Of a DNA stretch of 64,000 nucleotides, positions 53,981 through 64,000 are shown in pieces; position 1 is the first letter of the stretch, and every line of letters begins with the position of its first letter. The stretch is from Symsagittifera roscoffensis (Eukaryota > Xenacoelomorpha > Acoela > Convolutidae). A program made the translations under genes and the position numbers. Where the stretch lies: positions 35,143,680 to 35,207,679 of the forward strand of contig NC_087071.1 of assembly GCF_963678635.1 (NCBI RefSeq), given 5' to 3'. Below the pieces are notes generated by a model. That model was given only the letters and a program-made list of their open reading frames with translations, was not told the origin of the DNA and ran no database searches.

Positions 53981-54544
53981 TAAACTTATATTCGACCCAG
54001 AAAGCTCCTTGATTTTTTCTAAAATTAGTCGTTGAAGAACTTTTTCTAATATTTCATTCCTAAATTAATAATTTTCTTTGGAGCAAGGAATATTGATAAA
54101 CGTTTCAATAACATTAATTAGTTAGTAACTTGTTTTTTTTTTATTCTCTGCGGTATTGATGGAGGTTTACAACCAAAAAGTCGAAATTAGCTGGATGAAA
54201 CAGAAAGTTATCATGAATCAGCTCCAAAAAACATAAAAACAAGACTGCTCGAATAATAACGTTGAAGAACCTTTATCCCAAGTTTCTTTCCTCAACTAAT
54301 AGTTCTCTTTGAAACAAGAGATAATGAATTGAAATTTTCGATAACATTAATTAGTTGGTCACTTGTTTTTTATGTATTCTCTGCGGTATTGTTGTAAATT
54401 TACAACCAAAAAGTCAAAATTACCTGGATGCAAACTGAAAATTGTCATGAATCAGGTGCAAAAAACATAAAAACAAGACTGCTCGTATATCAGGGTAAAA
54501 CTCTTCAAAATTTTACAGCACTGCAAGTCCAATTTTTACAAAAA

Positions 54545-56635
54545 CGTATTTTGCAAAACTGATATTCAAAGTTTTGTATCGCTGTCTCAACATGATGCCA
54601 ATTAAAGTACAATTCAGGCCTAATCTTAAACTCTACACTTTATATTTTTTTCAATCAGATCAGAAGTAACAAAAAACTAGCCAATACCTTGAGATTTCTG
54701 CATTTTCTTCCAAAATCTTGAAATTTTTACAAATTTTCCCAAAAACTTTGAAGTTTTTGAAGTTTCAGTAGGATTCAGCAAAGAGTCACCTAGGTTGAGT
54801 ACCGTTTAAAAATGTAAGATCATCAAAGAAAATAGTTATTAGGTCAAATCATATCAAATCTTTTCGTGTTTTTGAAGTTTTAAAAAAAAAAATTCAATTT
54901 TTTGATAACATTTACAAGTTTTTGCACATCTTACCATTGACTTACCATGAAACAAAAATATATAATACCTTCATTACACAATCTGCACGTAATACCCAAA
55001 AATTATATACGGCGTACCGAGATTTTTGCGAAAAAAATCAAGACGTTTCTACACTAAATCTAAAAAAAAAAAAACCGTTTTTCTTACCACTCTCTTACCA
55101 TCACACTGAAACCTTACAATTCCCTATCTTAAAACATTGGGAAACCTATTCCCTACGTTAATACAAGGAAATTCTAGCCCTTATACGTAGGGATATCTGT
55201 ACACTATCCTAATACATGGGAAACCTAAAATCTTAAAACATGGTATGATCGGGCTCCGAAAAATTTGTCTGAAACTTACTTTCTTACCATCTGAAACCTT
55301 ACCCTTCCCTATCTAAATACATTAGGATACCTTTTCCCTATCTTAATGAAGTCTTTATTCCCAACATTGAATTTCTAATACATAAGAAAATCTATATCCT
55401 AATACATGGCAAGTTCGGGCGCCGAAAAAAACTTACCATCTGAAACCTGGTATCTTAATACATTGGGAAACCTATTCCCTATCTTAACACAGTGGGAAAT
55501 TTATAGCCTCTGTTGATATCTAGAGTGCTGTCCGGATACTCTATACCTATGATAATACATGGGGGTCAGCAACCTAAACGTATTTTGCAAAACTGATATT
55601 CAAAGTTTTGTATCGCTGTCTCAACATGATGCCAATTAAAGTACAATTTGGGCCTAATCTTAAACTCTACACTTTATATTTTTTTTCAATCAGATCAGAA
55701 GTAACAAAAAACTAGCCAATACCTTGAGATTTCTGCATTTTCTTCCAAAATCTTGAAATTTTTACAACTTTTCCCAAAAACTTTGAAATTTTTGAAGTTT
55801 CAGTAGGATTCAGCAAAGAGTCACCAAGGTTGAGTACCGTTTAAAAATGTAAGATCATCTAATAAAATAGTTATTAGGTCAAATCATATCAAATCTTTTC
55901 GTGTTTTTGAACTTTAAAAAAAAATCAATTTTTTGATAAAATTTACAAGTTTTTGCCTTCTTACCATTGACTTAACATGAACCAAAAAAATATAATACCT
56001 TCATTACACAATCTGCACGTAATACCCAAAAATTATATACCGCGTACCGAGATTTTTGCGAAAAAACAAGACGTTTCTACACTAAATCTAAAAAAAAAAA
56101 CCGTTTTTCTTACCACTCTCTTACCATCACACTGAAACCTTACAATTCCCTATCTTAAAACATTGGGAAACCTATTCCCTACGTTAATACAAGGAAATTC
56201 TAGCCCTTATACGTAGGGATATCTGTACACTATCCTAATACATGGGAAACCTAAAATCTTAAAACATGGTATGATCGGGCTCCGAAAAATTTGTCTGAAA
56301 CTTACTTTCTTACCATCTGAAACCTTACCCTTCCCTATCTAAATACATTAGGAAACCTTTTCCCTATCTTAATGAAGTCTTTATTCCCAACATTGAAATT
56401 CTAATACATAAGAAAATCTATATCCTAATACATGGGAAGTTCGGGCGCCGAAAAAAACTAACCATCTGAAACCTGGTATCTTAATACATTGGGAAACCTA
56501 TTCCCTATCTTAACACAGTGGGAAATTTATAGCCTCTGTTGATATCTAGAGTGCTGTCCGGATACTCTATACCTATGTTAATACATGGGGGTCAGCACCC
56601 CCTCCCCGGGCTGAACTGCTCCAACATATACTAAT
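54545..56635 (+). repeat. 1034-bp tandem duplication of the arm-end repeat
   Basis: CGTATTTTGCAAAACTGATA occurs at 54545 and 55579, and the two units agree closely. Unit 2 continues into GGGGGTCAGCACCCCC and a terminal-like CTGCTCCAACATATACTAA. The same family starts again at about 63178. No opposite terminus was found, so these are end fragments. Confidence 0.85.
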
Positions 56636-56639
56636 TAAT

Positions 56640-58160
56640 TGTTTCTCAAAATCTAAAAACAAACGCTATTGAGTAGTGATTGACAACTTAAAAAACAACC
56701 TAAAAGTGTTTAAACTAGGAAAAAAGATTTTCAAGTTTATTTACATTTTATTTTTATTCAATGATGGGATTTATTGGAATGTGATTTATTGAAACGTTTT
56801 ATTGGATTTGGAAACGTATTGTTGAGGTTTTGTCATTTTTAGATTTTTCACGATATTGACAATATTTTAAATAGATTTTAATTAAAAAAACTAGAATCAT
56901 GTGGATCTGAAAAAAAAATGCGAGTAATTTTTTTTTAGCATTTACACGAAATAAGAAAGTTATGAGCTAAGTATTAAGTGACTGTGATGGTTTTTTTTTA
57001 TTTGCGGTGAGCTTAAGTTTTCAAATTAGGTTTTTAAGAAAGATTGGGAGTTGAATTTCGAAATTAGTGTTTTGAAATAGAAAAACAAAATCAGTTTAAA
57101 TTTCAGAAAGAGAAAAAGTATTTAAATTGCCTCGAACCAGTTTAATCTAGCCAAACTTTAACTTTTTAATAAAGATTTCAAAACAAACTGATTGTTTTGT
57201 AAAACTCAAAAGAACTACTTTATCTAAGTTATTTTTTCAAGAAAAACTAAATGCGCAGAGAATTTTCATTTAACTTGAGCTTAGAAAAAAAACAGTTTTT
57301 TGTTATTTTGAGCAAAATATACAGAATTTATGTTACATTTTTTTTCTTCTTCCTTTTTTTGTCTTATTTTCGTGCTGCATTACTTTGAAAAGCGTAAATT
57401 CTCAAGAATTGATGAGGTTGTGACTTAATAAAAGAATAAGCACAGTCAAAGCAGTCTAAACAAGGCTAATTGTTGATTGATTTTGGTTTTGGTGAAGGCA
57501 GTCGAAACATATCTGACATGTGTCCAGCAAAATTGACAACTTAGTTTTTGGTCGAGGATGTCGAAAACTTCCTGGGTTCGGTTTATATGATTGAAACGTA
57601 CCCCAAATTTGTCAAGAGGGTTGAAATATACCGAATTGCGCCGAGTCGGTAAAAAGTAACAATGATCACATCTTCCCGGTGAGAAAAGACGGTTTCAATA
57701 GGTAAATTAATCCGTGAGAGTTAGAAACCGTAAAGTAAGCAGTTAGTCGGAGACAATGAAATGGCGGTCAACCGAAGGTGACAGACAACTCTGAAGGTTA
57801 AATACCAGTTAGCGCCATACAGATAGATAAACTAGATAGCAACAACTAGGATGAAACTTAACTCAAATGATGAAATATTTTAGATACTATGACAATGCCC
57901 TTCTTGTGAGAAACGATGATTTAATTTAAATACTCAATGAAGTGTTGTTATGTAAATGAAGGAAAATTAACAACGAGTTTTAGATAGAGTTTTGACTACT
58001 AGCTATGACAACATTATAACTAAACATTTGAGTTTTTGCCGCTTCACGACATGCCCTCTCCCTGGACTTTGGAATGTTTTTTTTTTCTTTTTCATGATTC
58101 CCCTTTTTTCTATTTCGTCCCTGGTTTTTCCGCTGTTTGAATATTGTCAATCAAGGCTGC
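56640..58160. other. Mostly non-coding sequence; right part possibly retroelement 3' region
   Basis: 56640-57460 is AT-rich without features. From 57460 to 58160 the base composition rises in G+C and differs from the surroundings. On the minus strand this stretch lies downstream of the GC-rich coding fragment and could be its 3' untranslated or LTR part. No terminal repeat pair was found. Confidence 0.3.
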
Positions 58161-58167
58161 CCTCATT

Positions 58168-58603
58168 TTAGTAACTGCCATACCTTTCCTTCCTGAACGT
58201 CTTGAGCTGGTCTCGTCTAACGAACTTACCGAATCTTGACTCGAATACGAAACAACCCGTGGCTTCCTTCCCCGCTTTTTGCTTCCAGTTTGTGGAATCT
58301 CCGATTCGTCTCGCTCCGCGTCCTTTCAATTCTCCTCCGTCGTGTCGTTCTTCCTCCGGTTTGTGTCGATTTCCGCCTCTCGTGCAGTAGTATACTCCGT
58401 CGCCGTCTCGTAAGCGCTTGGTCTAATTGTTATTGTCTCCGTCTATTGCCCCCACTAGGTGTTTCTTGTCTTTCCCCGGGTGTTCGTCCCCGGGTTACCC
58501 TCCTTCGTTTCGGTCGCTTGCATTTTCGTCGCCAGTGGTAAAAATCGTCTTCGTCCGAATCCTCCACGTTATCCCTGATTTGGTGTTTCCTCTGTTTGCC
58601 CAC
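58168..58603 (-). pseudogene. GC-rich retroelement-like fragment (possible integrase C-terminus)
   Basis: About half G+C, against about 30 % around it. The minus frame 58422-58168 is open for 85 codons and includes DGVYYCTRGGNRHKPEEE and later CFVFESRFGKFVRRDQLK. Upstream, in another frame, lies an Arg-rich acidic piece (DNVEDSDEDDFYHWRRK). The DGVYYC...RxxxHKPEE pattern reminds me of the end of LTR-retrotransposon integrases (GPY/F region). This is inference from pattern only. The fragment stops dead at 58603/58604, where the third arm begins. Confidence 0.4.
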
Positions 58604-61600
58604 GGCTCGATTGTTTGATATCAAAATTGTTGAAAAATCCATGAGAAGTAGAGCTTGTTTCTCATTGGTTGACATTAAGCTTGGTGAAAATTCCATGATC
58701 ATTGAAGCTCGATTCTGATTGCTTGATAGCAAAACTTTTGAAAACTCCATGGTTAGATTGGATGATCTTTTTTCAGCTAGGCTAAATAGCATATCCTTTC
58801 TGATTTTCTTTCACGTTAAAAGCAATTGATTAAAATTTGACATAACTATTTTTTATCTTTATTCACTTTTGAGGCTATTAAACTCTTCTTTTCTAAAAAT
58901 TTGGGACATTATTAATTTCCCACTTTCTCTTTCTTTACTTTTTGAGATGCCGTCACTGAATAGAAACGAAACAGTTGCATGGCTTGAATGGGGCAGAGAA
59001 TACACACGTAAAGATGCGACAAGACATCGTAAGCACTGTGGCGTTTAAAAGTGTTCCAATTTTCATTTTTATACATATAGCAGCGAGGAACTCACTAATC
59101 ATACCAAAAACAAGCATTCTTTTTGTCATCTTTTTGTTAAACTATGTGCTCAGCAGTCGCAGCAGTTTTCAAGAGAAGGTCAAATTAATATATTTTTATT
59201 AAAAACATAGGAGAAAGTAGCTTGAATAAAATTTTTATTGAATCTGAAAAGTCTATGCAGGTGTGACACTTTTTAAAACTTTCTAGTAAGAAGATACAGT
59301 TTTTTCATCACAATTCTTGATCTGCCATTTCTTTTTTTATTTAAAGGTTCTGATTGATAATAAAATTGAGTTCAAACTGTCGCGAAACTTTCACTGGAAT
59401 TCGATCCGAAAATCTTTAATCTACAGTAAAATCTCCATTGGCTGCAAGCTGGCGGAGATTTTGATGTGATGAAATTGTAGTAAAAGTAGTTAACATGTGC
59501 TAATGAGTCCTTAAAGTTTTGTTGAAATAATCTAAGAAACTGGATATTTATAAAACATTGACTAATTGAAAGGTTTTACCTAGTCACCATTTCAAAGTTT
59601 TCCTTATTTATTGCTTGTAAAAATATTTATAGAGTAGTGCGAGTTTAAGCAGATAATGGGGGTTGATTTTTTCAAAACTATGGTTTTCTACTGTTTTTTG
59701 CCGATTTCAGAAAAGAAATTGATAACTGACCTAGAAAAAAATATTAAAAAATATATGTTTTTGCCAACTTTTGCAAACTTCAATTTAATAATTTACAACA
59801 TTCTCAACCAAAAATTTATTTCAATATCGATATTCAGAATGGAAACATCAACATACAGTTATCAAGTTGAGAAAATCAATTGAAGTTTTTTAGCAAAGAA
59901 TTAAGAGTACTAATTCTGCTTCGAGTTTTGAATGTTGTTTGAAATGGTACATTTTCCATTTAAAATTCATTTTTCAAGTAAACTAATGTTCAAATTTGGT
60001 TAAAATGGAAAATAGCAGATGAACCAGAAACTGAGAAAATACTAATTTGATATAGAAACTCAAATTGATTCATTAGGAGTTTAGAGATAATTTTTTTAAA
60101 ACTTGGATTTTAAATTATATGTTGAGAAAATACCAACATAAAAGTATAATTTTTGGAAATTTTTTATCATTTGATATATTAGGAAAAGTTATAGGAAAAA
60201 TCAGATGTTTTGAAGATATATTTTGCGAAGTAAACCCAGCTGCGACATCTTTTATGATGTGATGATACATGAAGCATAAATAAAAAAATTGCTTTCAAGA
60301 TCTACATATCATTATTTTGGATAAAAAAAAAACTTGATGTAGAAAGATTCTTAGAGAAAATAATATGGATCTTGCTGAAAATTTCTAAACAAACCGATAC
60401 TTTAGCAGACCAGATGTAGGATCTCTTTTTTATATGAATTTTTAAATGAGAAGTTTCAATCAGACTCATTTTGTACAGGTTTGCTTCAGTTTTTGAAGAA
60501 AATTTTGTAGAACTATAAAAAAATTTTTGCTGAATAAATTTGGCAAAATTTTTAAAATGTTACAGTTTGCATCGGTGTTACCGTTTCTAAATCAGTTTTT
60601 TTAAGAAGCGTTCTTTTAGAAGTATTTAGATGTTGCAGAAGTTAGGAGCTAGGCCCACTTGCATTTTTCTAGTTCCGAAGGTTTTCAGATTATAACCAAT
60701 CCAGCTGCTCTTAATTTGTTCTATAAGCTCAACGTAAAATACAGCTTTATTTTTTCAATTTTTTCATGTACCATTGAGTGCTCTAACTAGCACCGATACT
60801 TTCTCACTGAGACTTTTTTGAGAAAATTTCTGACAAAAATCAAGAATAAAAAGCGATTTAATAACTATTTTGATTGAAAAGTGATAACTAATGGTGTCAA
60901 AGTTATGTTTATGCTGAATTATTTTACTGTAGCATCTGAACAAGGGAGCCTAAAGGAGAAAATGTACAAATTGCATGGTAATGATTAGACGTTATCAGTT
61001 CTAATTTTATATAAGTGCCAGCAAAATGCTCTTTGAATTGATACTAATTTCATAGAAAATTAATACGGAAAAAACACTAAAACAATTTTTGCAGAAGAAA
61101 CAAATAGATAATCATCAGTTTTGAAGAAGATTTTGTTGAATATCATACAATCTAAGATACTTTTAAGAAAAATTTACCTCATTTTTAAAGTTTTTTTTGC
61201 GCTAAAATGTTCACTTTTCATCAACGATCTGAAAGTTATTATTATTATAATGTAACAACGTCTCAGAAGTTGTAATTTTTGTACAAGCTGGGGTTAATCT
61301 TTGAGAAAAACTGAGGAGGAGTTGGATCATGGAGTTTGATTTACAAATTTCAATGAATTTTGCTCTTATTGTTCAATTGAGTTGAGATTCTTAGTTGAAT
61401 TCTCCTTGAAATGAACGAAAAACCAATTAATTACACAAATGAAAGATTAAAAAAGGAAAACTTTGAAAATAACGATTAGTTACACTAATTTCCCCGAGAA
61501 ATCGGAAGTATCAAAAATGATTCAGCTAATATGAGCTTGATATGATCAGAACATTATATAAACCGCTTTTTAGCTAAAACTAGGGTAAACTTATTTCATT

Positions 61601-63195
61601 ATTTTGAGAGAGAATTGTGGAAAAATCCATAATTTTATTCAAAGTTTTTTATCGCTGTCTCAACATGATGCCAATTAAAGTACAATTTGGGCCTAACCTT
61701 AAACTCTAAACTTACACTTTATATTTTTTTTCAATCAGATCACAAGCAGCAAAAAACTAGCCAAAACCTTGAGATTTTTGCATTTGTTTCCAAAAACTTT
61801 GAAATTTTTGCAATTTTTTTTGAAAACTTGAAATTTTTGCAATTTTTTTCAAAAAATTTGAATTTTTTTTGAAGTTTCAGTAGGTTTCAGCAAAAATTCA
61901 GCTAGTTTAAGTACTGCTTGAAAAAGTAAGATCATCTAATAAAATAGTTATTAGGTCAAATTTTATCAAATCTTATCGTGCTTTGAAGTTTTTTGAAAAA
62001 ATTTTCAATTTTTTTAAATAAAAATTCCAGGTTTTTGCACTTCATGTCATTGAATTACCATGAAACAAAAAAAATTACCTTCATTACACATTCTAGAAGT
62101 AAAAATCAAAAAGTACATCACGCGTATCGATTTATTTTCAAAAAAACTAGACTTTTGCACTCCACACAAAATCCAAAAAAATACCGTTTTTCTGACCCTT
62201 CTCTGACCATCAAACTGAAACCTTACCATTCCCTATATTAATACATTGGGAAACTTATTCCCTGTGTCATTACAATGAATTTCTAACCATTATACATAGG
62301 GATATTTATACACTATCCTATTACATGGGAAATCTAAACACTATCTTAAAACATGGTGAGATCGGGCTCCAAACATTTTTTTCTGAAACTTACCATCTTA
62401 CCATCTGAAACCTTACCGTTCCCTTTCTTAATGCATTGGGAAATCTATAGCCTATGTTAATACATAGGGTGCTGACCGGATACTCTATAGCCTATGTTAA
62501 AACATGGGGGTCAGCACCACATCCCCCCCGGGGCTGAACTGCTCCAACACATACTAATTAAATAAAATTATATTCGACCCAGAAAGCTCCTTAATTTTTT
62601 CTAAAACTAGTCGTTGCAATCAAATACATACTTCGAGCACTCGATTGAAAAAAAGAATAAAGTTGAAGAACTTTTTCTAAAATTTCATTCCTAAGCTAAT
62701 TATTTTCTTTGGAGCAAGGAATATTGATGAACATTTCAATAACATTAATTAGTTAGCAACTTGTTTTTTTTTGGATTCTCTGCGGTATTGATGGAGGTTT
62801 ACAACCAAAAAGTCGAAATTAGCTGGATGCAAACAGAAAGTTATCGTGAATCAGCTCCGGAAAGCATAAAAACAAGACTGCTCGAATAAAAACGTTGAAG
62901 AACTTTTATCCCAAGTTTCTTTCCTCAACTAATAATTCTCTTTGAAACAAGGGATATTGAAATGAAATTTTCGATAACATTAAATAGTTGGTCACTTGTT
63001 TTTTATGTATTCTCTGCGGTATTGATGTAGATTTACAACCAAAAAGTCAAAATTACCTGGATGCAAACTGAAAATTGTCATGAATCAGGTGCAAAAAACA
63101 TAAAAACAAGACTGCTCGTATATCAGGGTAAAACTCTTCAAAATTTTACAGCACTGCAAGTCCAATTTTTACAAAAACGTATTTTGCAAAATTGA
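58604..63195 (+). repeat. Third arm copy, direct to the right arm
   Basis: GGCTCGATTGTTTGATATC at 50013 recurs at 58604, and the two run parallel at an offset of 8590-8633 to beyond GACTGCTCGTATATCAGGG. The copy starts inside the ATTGG array, so it lacks the outer 200 bp of the arm. Confidence 0.92.
58947..59145 (+). pseudogene. Two-finger zinc module relic, third arm
   Basis: ATG at 58947 and one frame throughout: MPSLNRNETVAWLEWGREYT, RKDATRHRKHCGV, a TAA, then KCSNFHFYTYSSEELTNHTK. It is the least shifted of the three arm copies, with a single stop between the fingers. Both Cys of the first finger position appear as Trp (WLEW), and the second finger has Phe for its second Cys (CSNF), so it would not bind zinc normally. 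Confidence 0.55.
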
Positions 63196-64000
63196 TATTC
63201 AAAGTTTTGTATCGCTGTCTCAACATGATGCCAATTAAAGTACCAAATGGGCCTAAACTTAAACTCTACACTTTATATTTTTTTCAATCAGATCAGAAGT
63301 AACAAAAAACTAGTCGAAACCTTGAGATTTCTGCATTTTCTTCCAAAATCTTGAAATTTTTTACAAATTTTCCCAAAAACTTTGAAACTTTTTGAAGTTT
63401 CAGTAGGTTTCAGCAAAGAGTCACCTAGGTTGAGTACTGTTTAAAAAAGTAGGATCATCTAATAAAATAGTTATTAGATCAAATCATATCAAATCTTATC
63501 GTGTTTTTGAAGTTTTTTTTAAAAAAATTCAATTTTTTTGATAAAATTTCCAAGTTTTTGCACATCTTACCATTGATTTACCATGAACCAAAAAAAAAAC
63601 ATAATACCCTCATTACACAATCTACACGTAATACCCAAAAATTACATGCCGCGTACCGAGATTTTTGCGAAAAAAACAAGACGTTTCTACACTAAATCCA
63701 AAAAAAAATACCGTTTTTCTTACCACTCTCTTACCATCACACTGAAACCTTACAATTCCCTATTTTAATACATTTGGAAATCTATTCCCTACGTTAATAC
63801 AAGGAAATTCTAGCCCTTATACATAGGGATATCTGTACACTATCCTAATACATGGGAAACCTAAACACTATCTTAAAACATGGTATGATCGGGCTCCAAA
63901 AAATTTGTCTGAAACTTACTTTCCTACCATCTGAAACCATACTCTTCCCTATCTAATTACATTAGGAAACCTTTTCCCTTTCTTAATGAGTTCTTTATTC
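63196..64000. repeat. Further copy of the 1-kb arm-end repeat, cut by the window end
   Basis: From TTCAAAGTTTTGTATCGCTG at about 63199 it follows 54560-55400 closely, including the T-rich core and the TTAATACAT-type array. Two short frames here are repeat artefacts. Confidence 0.85.

Larger units (their letters stand above)
36968..54555. mobile_element. 17.6-kb inverted-repeat element (locus 2), polymerase-less Polinton-like
   Basis: Two arms of about 4.8 kb in inverted orientation (36968-41910 and 49810-54555) enclose about 7.9 kb carrying OrfE, OrfC, OrfD, OrfG, OrfH, a minisatellite, OrfA, a CCAAT array and OrfB. Size and long terminal inverted repeats suit the Polinton/Maverick class (15-20 kb). 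The gene block is collinear with locus 1, which has the polymerase. No integrase, packaging ATPase or protease was seen. No clean terminal duplication was found, because the outer ends merge into 1-kb repeats. The arms may instead come from an inverted duplication. Confidence 0.55.
49810..54555 (+). repeat. Right arm of the large inverted repeat
   Basis: Inverted partner of 36968-41910. It is much closer to the third copy at 58604-63195 (by eye about 97 %). It includes the terminal-type block with poly-C at 53926-53980 and a further 570 bp (53985-54555) that matches the outermost left arm at 36968-37290. Confidence 0.9.

Noticed and set aside
1-64000. CRISPR arrays, rRNA genes and bacterial-style operons
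   Set aside because: Tandem arrays here have no unique spacers between identical short repeats, no rRNA core sequence was seen, and gene structure is eukaryotic.

Overview
An AT-rich (roughly 70 %) eukaryotic, gene-poor and repeat-rich stretch. There are no operons, ribosome binding sites or CRISPR arrays. The many T-rich runs ending in TTTTCAG and the A/T homopolymer texture suggest a small invertebrate, perhaps a nematode, but nothing here proves the phylum. Only one frame reads convincingly as an intact, ordinary protein-length gene: a predicted secreted protein at 16326-17057. Most other coding signal is decayed.

Layout. 1-4.7 kb: short tandem repeats, a C-rich tract, an ATAATCGATT-type motif cluster and two coding-like fragments. 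4912-5689: a 778-bp inverted-repeat element flanked by a 6-bp duplication. 6930-12552: two tandem copies of a 2.8-kb block, each carrying a 33-bp minisatellite. 12.5-16.2 kb: little. 16.3-17.8 kb: the secreted-protein gene and a broken coding-like stretch. 18.6-20.3 kb: an old 0.9-kb tandem duplication. 22.3-23 kb: two small coding candidates.

23.5-34.6 kb (locus 1): wreck of a virus-like Polinton/Maverick-type element. A family-B DNA polymerase with an N-terminal zinc-finger module is present in three partial copies, all broken, and runs into a 200-N assembly gap. Around it lie relics of genes I do not recognise, named here OrfA, OrfB, OrfC, OrfD and OrfF.

36.97-54.56 kb (locus 2): a giant inverted repeat, about 17.6 kb overall, with arms of about 4.8 kb. 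Its centre carries OrfC, OrfD, a 32-bp minisatellite, OrfA, a CCAAT array and OrfB in the same order and orientation as locus 1, plus OrfE, OrfG and OrfH. No polymerase body is visible. A relic of a two-finger zinc module, resembling the polymerase N-terminus, sits at the inner part of each arm. I read locus 2 as a polymerase-less derivative of the same element family whose long terminal repeats swallowed the polymerase start.

54.5-64 kb: a 1.03-kb tandem duplication related to the arm ends, unique sequence, a GC-rich retroelement-like fragment, and a third arm copy in direct orientation to the right arm (constant offset about 8.59 kb), which runs off the window.

How the genes work together can only be inferred. 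In both loci OrfA and OrfB run leftward and the polymerase (or its finger relic) runs rightward. Phased CCAAT/ATTGG arrays lie between these genes, which suggests a shared divergent control region of a mobile element. Integrase, packaging ATPase and protease genes expected of a complete Polinton were not found by eye.
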